From Diphasiastrum complanatum (lineage: Eukaryota; Streptophyta; Lycopodiopsida; Lycopodiales; Lycopodiaceae), in the NCBI GenBank assembly GCA_029204225.1, contig CM055104.1, forward strand, positions 40,639,929 to 40,703,928: 64,000 nt of DNA, read 5' to 3'. A program made the position numbers and the translations under genes. Shown here one piece after another: positions 48,805 through 58,773 of this stretch; position 1 is the first letter of the stretch, and each line of letters begins with the position of its first letter. The notes beneath the pieces were generated by a model. The model saw nothing but the letters and a program-made list of their open reading frames with translations, searched no databases and was not told where the DNA came from.

Positions 48805-49985
48805 TAAATATGACATCTGTGTAAGTTTATGCATAGCTGGAATCATCAAAAAGCTGATTCATATATAGTAGCAGTTGCAGCAGCATATGTAGCTAGTCAT
48901 AATAATAAATCAATGTGGCACGGTTTTCTGATGCTTCCAGCATTTTATTTGCAACTATTCCCAAGAATAACTTCAGCACTGAGCATATTTAGTATTTGCA
49001 ACCCTTCTGAATATCTCATTTTTAATCTACTTCAGTATCCTATTTTGAGCTCCTTGTACAAGTATGGTAGAAGATGTAGCCTCCGACTAACAATTTCATA
49101 GCATGGCTCAACATTGAACCATAATCTATTTAGCACACACACTTTGGGCATGAAATTGAAGAAAACAAAATATTCAGGAGGTGGGAGGGGCTTTGCGCAC
49201 CGGCGCACAGCCTTCCAAGGTGGAAGGGCCGAGGAGCCGGCCCTTGCTCAAGGTGGAAGGGCCGAGGAGCCGGCCCTTGCTCAGCATGAATTCTGTTTTA
49301 ATTTTTTTTTTAAATTTTGTCATAAAAAAAATTTGCCCCACAGATTAAGCTATGTGAGGCTGGTCCATTTTCTTTGTAAAACTGTGAAAACTGATTTTAC
49401 AGCAATGAAAGACAAGGCATATTGACGTAATTGATCAACAAAACAATAGGCTACGTACAGGTAAGGGTTAAATCACACTTTCATCACACTATTCTGTACT
49501 GAAATTAGTCACACATGTCAAGTCTTTCAAAAATGAAATAGAGCGCACTTCACATGTCAAAACAACGGTATTGATGCAAACTAGATGTTAACTAGCTAAC
49601 TAATTATTCACAAAATTTTCACGCTCAAGCTGCAATAAGTCTGACTTCTATGTTTCGGTTAAAGTGTGATGTGCACAAAGAACAATCACAAACCTCTCCC
49701 ACTAAAGAGATAGAAAGGTATTTTGATATTTACAAGGTACGTGTTTGAGCTTGGCTCAAAGCTTTTTGTACACATCTTGGAAGAGAACGACTGAAGCTAT
49801 ATTTGATGAATAGCTCTTCACCACATATAAAGGCTAAAAGAGCCTTTGATTTAGTAATCTTGAACATTCAAGATTCATTGCTTATTCATGTAAGCAAAGC
49901 TCAAATTTCCAAGAAGTATGAGATATCCTAGACACTCTCTACAATGTAAGAGATTTTTTTTTTTTGAAATATTTTCATGTAATTA
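48805..49985. other. Downstream intergenic stretch
   Basis: Includes the probable permease 3' UTR. It also holds a short GC-rich patch (49175-49285) with a perfect 33-bp tandem repeat, and homopolymer runs. No gene. Confidence 0.55.
49217..49282. repeat. Perfect 33-bp GC-rich tandem repeat
   Basis: Units 49217-49249 and 49250-49282 are identical. Each contains the palindrome-like GGGCCGAGGAGCCGGCCC. It lies in a GC-rich island unlike its AT-rich surroundings, possibly part of a small MITE. Confidence 0.9.
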
Positions 49986-49989
49986 AATT

Positions 49990-50693
49990 TTTCTCACTAC
50001 AAATGTCAAAAATGAATCGGTAACTGATCATCTCAACAACTTCAAAATTTCGCTTGAACAAATGGTTGCAATGGTCTCTACAATCCAAGGCTTAGATGTA
50101 GTAATGATCTTACTGTCAAGCTTACTTGATTCATATTGTGTCTACACAAGCAAAATAGCTCTTTCAAGAGTTATAACAATGCTAATCTAAGAAAAAGCCA
50201 GAAGAAGAGATTTGGCAACCAATACCAGTTCAGCGATTGAAGTCCTATTCTGAAAGAAATACCTGAAGAAGCAAAAGAAGAAGAAAAGAATCAAAAGAAG
50301 AACCATCAGAATCATCAACAAATGGATAAGCATACATCATCCACAAAGACCAAAAATTCTACAAAGTATAACTACAAGTGCACCAACCATGATATTCAGG
50401 ATACATCATCCACTTGTTTACTACAAAGTACTACAAGTGCACCAACCATGATATTCAGGATTGTAGAATGTTGTAATATAAGAAGCAGTAGTACAAGCAT
50501 GTAGATGAATAGCAAATGAATGTTGTAGAGACAACACAAGTTGCAAATATTGAAGATGATCAATTTGCCTTCATGGCAAAATTAGACGAAGCAACTGGAG
50601 ACAACTCATGGTACATGGGCTCTAGAGCTACACAACATATGACCTTTCACAAGGCCCTGGTTCCAACAATTCAATAGAATGTCACCAACAAAC
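49990..50693 (+). pseudogene. Copia gag-protease fragment
   Basis: Plus-strand gag remnant (FKISLEQMVAMVSTIQGLDVV, about 50040) degrades through a lysine-rich stretch to a protease remnant: DNSWYMGSRATQHMTFHK at about 50605. The usual DSGA is changed to GSRA. It stops exactly where the next copia LTR begins (50694), so that element inserted into it. Confidence 0.7.
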
Positions 50694-51815
50694 TGTTGGA
50701 TTATTCTCCTACTAATTGACTAATCGACATTTTAATCTTCGTCCAACTTTTATCCAGACCTGCAGTTTTCTTCGTGTTTTTACACAGTCTACATAACTAC
50801 TCGAAAATGGCTCACAGTGTCAGCTTTTTCGCAAAATGCCAAATGCCCTAAAAGTTAAGGAAATGACTTTAGCGAAGATTGTCGCATTTTTCGCTTGTGG
50901 CAGTTTACGTTCATTTCTGTAGAGTGTCGTAGTTTTCGCCTGTGGCAGTTTACGTTCATTTTTGTAGATTGTCACATTTTTCACTTGTGGCAGTTTACAT
51001 TCATTTCTGCAAAGTGTCGCATTTTTCGCCTATGGCACTTTACATTCATTTTTGTAGAGTGACAGTTTACGTTCATTTATGCAGATAGACTGTTTACGAC
51101 CAAAGCCACTGACTTGCATTAATCCATCAGCAAGTAGTTTCTGAAAAGTCCTAACTAGATGGATGCCAGCACATCACAGCCAACTAGATGACGCTTTGAC
51201 GACCTAATTGCTTAGTATAAATAGTTGTTCATATTTCAACATATAATTATCAAATGATATCAGGTATTGAATAGTTAGCTCTCTCTCAAGCCTGCGAGCT
51301 TGAACACTCTTGAGCATTCTAGCTCAATTCTTTAGAGTTGATTAGAGATTGCTATTGCGCTTACTACTTATATCAGTAGTTGCGCTTAATTCAAACCTTT
51401 ATTTAGTTACTCAAAAATAGCTTTGAGTACGCAGGTTCGATCCGCAAACTTGTTGTACTCATTTACTTTTGTTTCGTTTCATACTGAATCAATACTATCT
51501 TTTATTGCGTTCAGGTTTGTCTCAGAATGTATGCGTTTCTGTGAGTCTTTGAGACAGATTATTTGTCTGATAATTCAATGCTTAAATATTTGCCTACATA
51601 ATCATTGTAGTACTGATGATTTCAAAGTTAGTTACTATAAGATTGAACATGATTTTTATCACTATTGTTCTGTTCGAAATTGATAGGCGTAGTCATGCAT
51701 GAAGAAAGAGGAAGATAGTTTATTTTGCTATGCACGATAAGTTTTCTTTCTTGTCGTTTGAATTATTTTTTATTCGATTCTTTTAGACCTATCTTTTACA
51801 CACATCTTTCCGACA
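50694..51815 (+). repeat. 5' LTR (1122 bp) of a copia element
   Basis: Begins TGTTGGATTATTCTCC, ends CCGACA, and is followed at once by TGATATCAGAGC, a one-base variant of the initiator-Met primer site. It contains an internal tandem array (50879-51088). Its first bases resemble the LTR at 61.03-61.63 kb, so the two families are related. Confidence 0.85.
50879..51088. repeat. ~50-bp tandem array inside the LTR
   Basis: About four units of GTCGCATTTTTCGC(T/C)TGTGG + CAGTTTACGTTCATTTNTGTAGA, period near 50 bp, diverged, with a partial fifth. LTR-internal arrays of this kind often overlap enhancer-like sequence; here that is inference. Confidence 0.85.
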
Positions 51816-52900
51816 TGATATCAGAGCGTTGATTCTTCTTCAAGGCCTAATACTATATTAGAGCACAAGCTCTTGTACTTGATATCTTTCGCGATATCAA
51901 ATTATTCTTCAGTTTGAATCAATTTATTTCAGTATCAGAGAATTGATTTCTAATTGTAGTGCAGCACAGTATCTCTCTTAACATAGTCAAACTAAAATTC
52001 CAAATATATTCTCAAAGTAAAGTCGGCCTTATCACAGACAAGCTGAATGGATCCAAGTATCATTTATGGAATAAGATGAAGACCTTGCTAATCGCCAACG
52101 AGTTGTGGGATGTTGTTACAGGTATCGAAGTGAAACCTAAAGACGACACAAAAGTCTCAAAGTGGAAATCAAAGGATGTTAAAGCTTTCGCGCTTATTAT
52201 TCTCAAAATATCAGATACTCAAATTGGCCACATAGCTGAAGCTAAGACTTCGAAAGAAGTTTGGGACATCCTGAGCTCACTATATGATGTGAGAGACGTA
52301 ACTACCAAGTTACATCTTCGAAGAAAATTCTTCACACTCAAGATGTTGAATAATGATTCTCTTCAGAATCATATTAACCAGTTTTAGAATCTCTTGCAAC
52401 AGATGGCCGATGTCGGATCAGTCATAGGCGATCAAGACACAATAATGGCATTGCTTTCAAGCCTGCCCTCTACATATGAGAACTAGGTAATGATCATCAC
52501 GACACACTCAGATTTAACTCTTACCAAAGTTATCACTATGTTGCTGCAAGAAGATAATTGAAGAAGTCAAGACACTTCGTCTACCTCTTCATCTCATGCT
52601 CTATATGTCAACAAGGGCTCGAAACAACAGAAGCAGAAAAGCTCCAAGCAGTCTACATCGAATCAGAAACAGACTCAAAGTCAAGAATAATCATCAAACC
52701 CACATTCGTCGAAGAAGAAGATGTTTTGTAGGTATTGCAAGCGCAATAACCATGAGATCCAGAATTGCCAAGAACAAGCAAATACAGTTATAGCATCTCC
52801 TGAAGTCGCATTAGGGGATATTAGAACTCAAAATGGGCCCTTTGTCAAGATGTTGTTTTTGACTTCGCACGCTTTCAACGCTTATGTGTCCCAATGAATG
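51816..52900 (+). pseudogene. Copia gag following the 50.7-kb LTR
   Basis: After the primer site and leader, gag runs from about 51959: KLNGSKYHLWNKMKTLLIAN, LWDVVTGIEVKP, TTKLHLRRKFFTLKM, a stop, then MALLSSLPSTYEN and the knuckle CRYCKRNNHEIQNC (about 52730-52770). There are at least four in-frame stops. Recognisable copia sequence ends near 52900, with no protease or pol. The unknown gene cluster starts just beyond. Confidence 0.85.
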
Positions 52901-53258
52901 GTGTCCATCTGTGACGAACTGTAATAGTGGTTGACGGACGGAAATTGTATTTAACTTTCCCGGCCAAATTTTCGTGATTTTCGAATATACCGTCGGGTAG
53001 AACAAACAATTGTGATTGGACTACAGTTATCGCCCGAATACTCTTATGCTATCCATCATTGTTCACTCGAGGTTGATTTGACGTCAATATTCATAAACTG
53101 TGGTTAACTAATCCTTGTAGTTAAGGAGCTTCTTGTCATTCATAGGTATACTTCTCATTTTCTTCATTCTATCTCTCATTTTCTTGTCATTCTTAAGTTT
53201 ACCTCGCAATCTCTACATTCTCTCCGATCTCAGCTTGTGTACTCGTATTTTTGAATAA
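52901..53258. other. Non-coding, probable promoter/leader of the cluster's left gene
   Basis: No gene. From 53110 the sequence is pyrimidine-rich (CATTCT, TCTCAT and similar repeats), like a plant 5' leader, ending at an ATG at 53259. It may also hold the left junction of the unknown cluster. Confidence 0.4.
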
Positions 53259-53923
53259 TGGCTACACATAATCGGAGACCAAGAGGAACCATTGATGCAC
53301 TCAATATTTGTAATGACAAAAAATGCAGAAGATCAATGGATACCAAGAATATATCGAAAATATCAATGGATCTTGATGCATCCCTCTACAAAAGGCTCAT
53401 TCCGAAAAAGAAAAAGATCGGACAACATATATAGAAGCCCTTGGAAAGGCAGGATAATGGATTTTAAAGTATCACCTGCCAGTCAATCTATCACGAAAGT
53501 TTTAGTTCAGCATGCTTATCTTCACAATGAGCTCAACATTCATGATCTGAATCCAAATGATAGAAGGAAATGCAATTGTAAGTTTTCAGATTCAATTTCT
53601 TTATATTTATCATTGTCTGTAAATTATATTTTTCTTGAGATGTTTTTGTTGGTTTTGCAGATTTGTATCCATCAAATTTCTTTGAATGGGAATCAGTTCA
53701 TTCGATTGTAGGAATAATCGATGTCATACATTCGGATATCGGTATTTTACAATATAAAGGTCGTTCTCCAAAATCACTTTTAGAGTCAGGAGTTTTTTAT
53801 TATGATGACATATATTTTCCTGATAAAATTGGTTTAGTTGGTAGATTAGAACCATATCCTCTACCAGATTTTTTGAGTGACGAATGGATTTCTCCTGATG
53901 CAGCAATTTCAGAAAGTTTTTGA
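53259..53923 (+). CDS. Unknown gene U1a (left gene of cluster, frame-broken near the start)
   Basis: I do not recognise this gene. ATG 53259 opens a basic N-terminus beginning MATHNRRPRGTIDALNIC that runs 58 codons to a stop. An overlapping frame continues as SPWKGRIMDFKVSPASQS to a GT donor at 53578. After a 83-bp intron (acceptor TTTTGCAG, 53660) the frame resumes as YPSNFFEWESVHSIVG with an acidic/aromatic region and a stop at 53921. Spliced-gene structure and protein-like composition support real coding. The frame break in the first exon suggests decay or a sequence error. Possibly the 5' part of one gene with the 54.0-54.6 kb frame, because the sequence after the stop still reads as protein-like for about 45 codons. 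Confidence 0.5.
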
Positions 53924-54033
53924 TCTAGGCTATATATTGATATTCAGAGTATATTAAAATGTAGCACTGGATCAAAGAATAATAGATTAAGTTGGTATCT
54001 ACCTTTTACAATTTTTGTTGATTTTTTTTCCAA

Positions 54034-54589
54034 ATGCAATGTTCGGAGAACGAAAACAATGTTTTGAGTGCTGATATAATCGCCGAGTTGTTGGATGATG
54101 GTTGGGATACAAAACAAAATCAGCAAGTTGAGTGCAGAGTATGTTACTCATCCATGACATTTAGATATCACATCGAAAAGCAACTGCTCACTTTGCTGTT
54201 GTATTATAGAAGATGGAATAAATGCAAAAATGTTTGGAAGCCACTTGATCAAGATTTTGGTATAAACCCTCAAGAGCAACTTCAGATAACAGTGAAAAGA
54301 AATGACAACATTCTTGCAATGGTTGAAGTTGAGGAAGATTGGTGTCTCAGTCACATTCGATCAGAACTAGACATGTTGCAATTCAATCTACCTCAATACT
54401 ATCAATTTCGATTGAATGGTGTAAAGGTACGTTATGCCATATAAAAATATTTCTTTTTTCTATTTCTAGGTGAATCAGTTTCATACAATATATAACTAAA
54501 CGATTTCTCTTGTGCAGGTAAGAGTAAGGCAGGAAGAGAATATAAAATGCAAAGACATTGGAACATCCATCGAAATTGAAGATCCATAG
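54034..54589 (+). CDS. Unknown gene U1b with ubiquitin-like-sized C-terminus
   Basis: Unrecognised family. Exons 54034-54426 and 54518-54589 join across a GT-AG intron (donor AAG|GTACGT, acceptor TGTGCAG) and end at TAG 54587-54589, about 154 residues. The first half has CRVCYSSMTFRYHIEKQL and a YYRRWNKCKNVWKP segment. The last ~75 residues alternate strand-like and helical stretches: ILAMVEVEEDW, LSHIRSELDML, YYQFRLNGVKVRVRQEE. That spacing is compatible with a beta-grasp (ubiquitin-like/doublecortin-like) fold; this is pattern inference only. It could be a separate gene or the 3' half of U1a. Confidence 0.5.
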
Positions 54590-54734
54590 ATTATGAACTC
54601 TGGAATTTTGTATTATGTAATACACTTTTTTGTATACATCATTTAAGAATATATATGAACCACTTTTTCTATGAGGCTCATTCATTTCTATGATCTCCAT
54701 TTCCATGGTGAAAAACACAATGTAATTGTAACTG

Positions 54735-55420
54735 GATAATATGAGTTTTCGATAGCAAGATTCATTGTCTCCTGCAGGAAATACACTATCTCCATTGGGA
54801 AGATCTTCAGTCACTTGAACTCCAGTTGAACACTTGCCCTTGTTGAAGTCTCGTATATATCGGTTGTATTTTTGGTCTTCATTCCCTTGGTCTGTATTGT
54901 CCTTGTCTTGGCATATTTGGATATGTTCAGATGATGATCTGATCAAAGCTTTGCTGTGACAAATCTAAGTGAACTAATGTCGCATGTTTGGATTGGTTGT
55001 GGCAAAGGTTCGATCAGATCATCATTATGAACTTATCCAAAAAAAGACCATGGTAAAGACAAGGCAAACCAAGGCTATGAAACACAAACATGTCAAAAAA
55101 TAGTAGAAATTGAAAATGAATGAATCATAACCTGAATTGATGAGGAAAAAAAAACATGTAAGAACAACTATAGAAAAACTGTAAGTATATTTCTATTAAA
55201 AAATTTTGTACATGTGTCTCATCCACATAAAGTGAGACGAATATTTAAATAGAATCAACTATTTATAATCTCTAAATCCATTTCTCCAGTTGGAAGTAGC
55301 TTGGGTGGAGAACACTAGGCCACTGCAATTGGATATGAATTTTTGATCACAATCTTTATGGTCTCCTGTCTGAAGTGCATTATCTCCATTGGGGAGACCT
55401 TCGGGCATTTAAACTAAAAA
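54735..55420 (-). repeat. Duplicated terminal exon of the protease gene and inverted repeat
   Basis: The minus strand at about 54735-54860 and 55285-55420 holds two diverged copies of the same segment, both translating to PMEI-x-x-F-x-QET. Between them, 54893-54962 and 54996-55075 form an imperfect inverted repeat around GATGATCTGATC. This indicates local duplication and inversion at the 3' end of the protease gene. Confidence 0.65.
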
Positions 55421-55919
55421 AAAAAAACATAAACACAATTAAATGTAATTAATCAAAGATCAGTTAATAGAAGTTTGTATATGAAAAAAATAAAAACACA
55501 ATTAAAAGTAATTAATCGAGTATTACCTCTTCCATATTTGGAAGTCCATCTTGTAATGCAAGCCAATCAAAAAAGTGTTTGGCATTGCATACGGTATACC
55601 AGCCACAGCTGACAGAATCAGCCTGCTGGGAGGACTGCAGAATCCAAATTTGAACATTATGAGATATAGGATCAACGCGCAGGATGTAAGAATAAAATCT
55701 ACAACAAAAACAAGCGCGCGTCGATCGGATATCAAAAAAATTTGATTGAATATCAGATCAGCGTGCACGTTGGAAAAGTAAACCAATCAATAACTACAAG
55801 GGTGCATCGAACCGATATTGAAAAATTTATACCTCTACATCAACCATTTTCAGCTTCGAGTATGCTTTTGCATTTGGTACTGGAAATAGTTCCAGTATTT
55901 TCTACATATGGTTCCTGGC

Positions 55920-55956
<37 letters not shown>

Positions 55957-56463
55957 GAGTTCATCTTCAAACAAACTGGATTACACACACCCTCATCATT
56001 GACATACATGGACAACATATATAAGCTCCAATGATCACTGAAATCAAAAAACAAGAAATTTTTGAGAATCAATGTGAAATCAAAATTCATATGAAAAATT
56101 CAATAAAATAAAATCTGAAAAATAGTCACTTACTTTGTTATGTATGGCAGCACGAGAATTGGAATCCCCAGTATGGCGTATTGGAGCATATCATCATGCA
56201 GACTTTTGAAATCAGGGAAATCAAATGCTGCCATGAATTGAAGGGGAAACAATGCAACATCTATAAACAATGGGGTCTGGAAGAACTCCATCCAGTACTG
56301 AATGGCCCCACCTCCTACATTGTCCCCTAGCATTTTATCCCTACTTTTTAATTCAGCAATATCTAAACTAGAAAAGGGGAGACAAGCATCGGACTTCGGC
56401 ATCCTAAAACTGTATCGAGGACCTAAACCTTTAAGATACGTATTTAACAATTGGTCATACTAT
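55315..56463 (-). CDS. Adenain/Ulp1-like cysteine protease gene
   Basis: Minus-strand gene with plausible GT-AG exons: about 56459-56134, 56037 to about 55990, about 55705-55527, and 55413-55315 (stop). The 56134/56037 splice rebuilds ...ITNDHWSLYML, whose HW is the catalytic-His motif of CE-clan proteases. The third exon reads WILQSSQQADSVSCGW, then YTVCNAKHFFDW: a Gln a few residues before a Ser-x-x-Cys-Gly, the oxyanion Gln and nucleophile Cys. An Asp/Glu third residue is not certain. Such proteases cut SUMO-type or polyprotein substrates and occur in Ulp1 enzymes, several DNA transposons and DNA viruses. Upstream, to about 56960, is a proline-rich, NLS-like region (SERRKRKQ, KKRRS). The middle exon/intron limits are uncertain. 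Confidence 0.65.
55927..55952. repeat. (GT)n microsatellite
   Basis: About 13 GT units lying in the protease gene region just after the HW exon. It may have disturbed local splicing or coding. Confidence 0.95.
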
Positions 56464-56962
56464 ACATATTGAGGACTATTTACAAAGGCAAGTGCAGGGG
56501 GTGTCGGAAGTAACACAGATAAACCACATAAAAAATTGTCATTCAAAATTGATTCTACCTTTACACTAACAAAATCATCTAAATCGCTTCCAACAATAGG
56601 AGGAGAGGAACTAATATTAATGGGTTTAGGAGGAGGAGGAGATTTAGGAGGTGGAGATTTATTAGGAGAGGAAGATTTATCAGGAGAAGTTAAAGATGGA
56701 GTGGAAGGAAAGAAGGAGACTTAGGAGGAGAAGAAGGAGAATTAGGAGGAAAATTAGGAGGGGAATGAATAGAAGAAAGAATATTATTCAGAGGAGTTGG
56801 CTTGGAAAAATTCCTCGCTTTAGATGGAGGGTCAAGAGACCTCCTCTTCTTTGAAACACTCCCGCTCTGTATATGAATAACAAGCCGGGTTGGTTGGGAT
56901 TGCTTGCGTTTTCTCCTCTCTGAATCTTGTTTTGGAGGAGAGGAGGGAGCAGGTCTAAAGTA
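56464..56962 (-). other. Proline-rich, NLS-like linker region between histone-like and protease frames
   Basis: In the same frame as the histone fold, past its TAA, the minus strand reads a basic/proline-rich stretch (SSPPKQDSERRKRKQ, then SVSKKRRSLDPPSKA). After one frame change it becomes repeats of SPP/PPK. It has the composition of a disordered nuclear protein region. It could be the N-terminus of the protease, reached through an intron acceptor (TTTAG just after the TAA). Confidence 0.5.
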
Positions 56963-57378
56963 TTAAGCAAACTTGTCATATGTGTCTTGAAGCCTGAACA
57001 CTATGTTGAAATCCTTGGGCATGCTGGTCACCCTCTTGGCATGGACAGCTGCAACAACAACATCAAAAAAAAATTTCACCTGGAAATCCTCATATGTTGT
57101 GTGCAGTGTCTCAATTGTCATTATCGTCCATCTTACATCTGCAGATAGACTTCTTGTCACCTGCCTGATGGACCTTTGTATGTGAGATTTCGGAATCAGA
57201 AGATTATTTGTCTTCTGAAGCTTCTGAATATCCTTGAGCCATGGAGGGTCTCTTCTTCTGCCCCTTGGCCTAGGAGGAGGTGCTGGTGGACGAGGTGGCG
57301 GTTGTAGATTTCCTGACCCGCACCTGAAATTGGTATTCCAACTGAATGCCCACGTGCTGTGTGCTTGGTCTGCGCCAT
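56963..57378 (-). pseudogene. CENH3-like histone H3 variant (frame break after the N-terminus)
   Basis: Centromeric-histone-like frame. The ATG at 57378 starts MAQTKHTAR, as in CENH3 tails. About 20 codons later the register changes, and an Arg/Pro-rich linker leads into a complete histone fold. This has alpha-N LKDIQKLQ, then QKTNNLLIP, a loop 1/alpha-2 start with VRWT, and alpha-3 VHAKRVTSMPKDF. It ends FRLQDTYDKFA-TAA, near the normal H3 C-terminus. By eye the fold aligns to canonical H3 without gaps, with roughly 30 of 80 positions identical. NLLIP, RW and KDF point to CENH3 rather than H3.1/H3.3, but loop 1 lacks the usual CENH3 two-residue insertion. The frame break means pseudogene, an assembly error or a missed splice. 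The motif array lies directly upstream. Confidence 0.75.
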
Positions 57379-58773
57379 TAATGTGTAGTAGTGGATCAGT
57401 GCGCGATAATGTTGATTACGGGATCAGACCTCAGGTCGGACGCGTCGAAGCGATACTGGAGCTCAACAATTACGTAAGTTGGTAGCAGATGGGCGCGCGC
57501 GAGTAGTAACAGATTGAAGGAAGTTGGTTTTGAGCGTGCTCAATCGATATCGCATGGATGCAATTAACTATAAGCAAACAAATTTCAACGTCGTCGATCA
57601 GTTTATATAGAGAAAATCAGAAATGATTGCAAACGTGGTGATTTGCAAACGTGGTGGCTTGTATTACGATGATGATTACTTAAAGGCTTGTCAATAATCC
57701 ATCAGTCTTCAAAATGATTAGTCCATATCGAATTAAACAGATTTAATTTCAAATAAAGTATGGTCACATCTACAATTAATGCTACAAAAGTATAATATCA
57801 CACTTCTACCATTTAATGCTGAATTTGACAACGTTAAGCTTTAAATATAAGACCTTTTTTATATCCAATAATTATAATTTTTGAAAATACCAAAAGCCAA
57901 ATTTTCACCCGATAGCTAATCAACGCGCATATGAAGCATTTGACAACCATAGTATGTATTCTCGCGCGCTCATCTGATATTGAATGCAATAAGAATGATC
58001 AGAACTTGATTCGATAGATTCTGCATAACTTTGGCCATTATGAAGAGTCTTCCGAATCAAGCTTTGATCATGCATATAGGGTCTACGTTCCAGTAATATT
58101 TTTCTTCATATGGGATATCAGATAAGCACGCCTAGCAGACGTGCTGATCCGAAAAGAAAATTTTTTGTCTTTACGGTGCTTAAATAGAGCGAGAGATTGT
58201 AATAATTCTCCTTGTTCATGTTTTTCAATGATATCCATTAATCAATTGTTTATAATTTTTGTAATGATTATTCTAGGAGGCTAGTGATTTTCTATTTAAT
58301 GCATTCCGGTGCAGGTACAGATTCTAGGGTCAGGGCTAATGATGATTAGTTGAATCTAGTACTAGACTAGTCAATGTATTTCAGCTTAGGTACAAATTAG
58401 TCTCATTCTGATTGGTGGATAAATATAGGCTGTAAATCACAATTCGTTATTTGACATATGTATGACTGTGATCAGCAGGAATTGGCTATAAATATGTGTA
58501 CCACTTGTCTTATTTCAATTTTGTAATCTTTTATTCTGAACTCTCTAGCCTTTTTGTTTTTCTTCATTCTCCCGATATCGAATCGACGCACGCCAACCCT
58601 TTCTGTGCATGCTCGTATTCATTCTAGCGCGCTGAATCGATATCAGCCACTGCCGACCAATTTTTTTTTTTAAATTTCATTCTCGGCCTTACCATATCGG
58701 ATCAGCGCGCGTACTTTGCTTTATTCTTCTACCGATATTTATCTGTTGCGTTGAACCGATATCAGATTCAATA
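57379..58773. promoter_or_regulatory. Divergent intergenic region between the CENH3-like gene and gene U3
   Basis: About 1.4 kb with no coding frame, lying between the minus-strand ATG (57378) and the plus-strand ATG (58774). It holds about ten of the GATATC/CGCGCG motifs in three groups (57.39-57.55, 57.91-58.15, 58.57-58.76 kb). A pyrimidine-rich leader (58540-58580) precedes U3. The arrangement suggests a bidirectional promoter; this is inference. Confidence 0.5.

Larger units (their letters stand above)
55649..58770. promoter_or_regulatory. Array of CGATATCnGATCnnCGCGCG-like motifs in both orientations
   Basis: About 14 copies of a ~20-bp motif, spelled GATATC, then GATC or AATC, then CGCGCG. 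Forward or reverse copies start near 55662, 55714, 55749, 55801, 57391, 57437, 57532, 57909, 57962, 58112, 58139 (half), 58572, 58626, 58693 and 58746. They cluster in a protease intron, just upstream of the histone-like ATG, and in front of the plus-strand gene at 58774. They are conspicuously CpG-rich in otherwise AT-rich DNA. No function is known to me; binding sites or subterminal transposon repeats are possible. Confidence 0.75.

Noticed and set aside
57064..57094. GTGAAATTTTTTTTTGATG...GCAG as a mini-intron inside the CENH3-like fold
   Set aside because: About 31 bp is too short for a plant intron, and retaining it gives a gap-free alignment to H3.
57196..57378. Ordinary H3 gene fragment
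   Set aside because: After MAQTKHTAR the frame loses H3 tail similarity, and the fold in the other register has CENH3-type residues.
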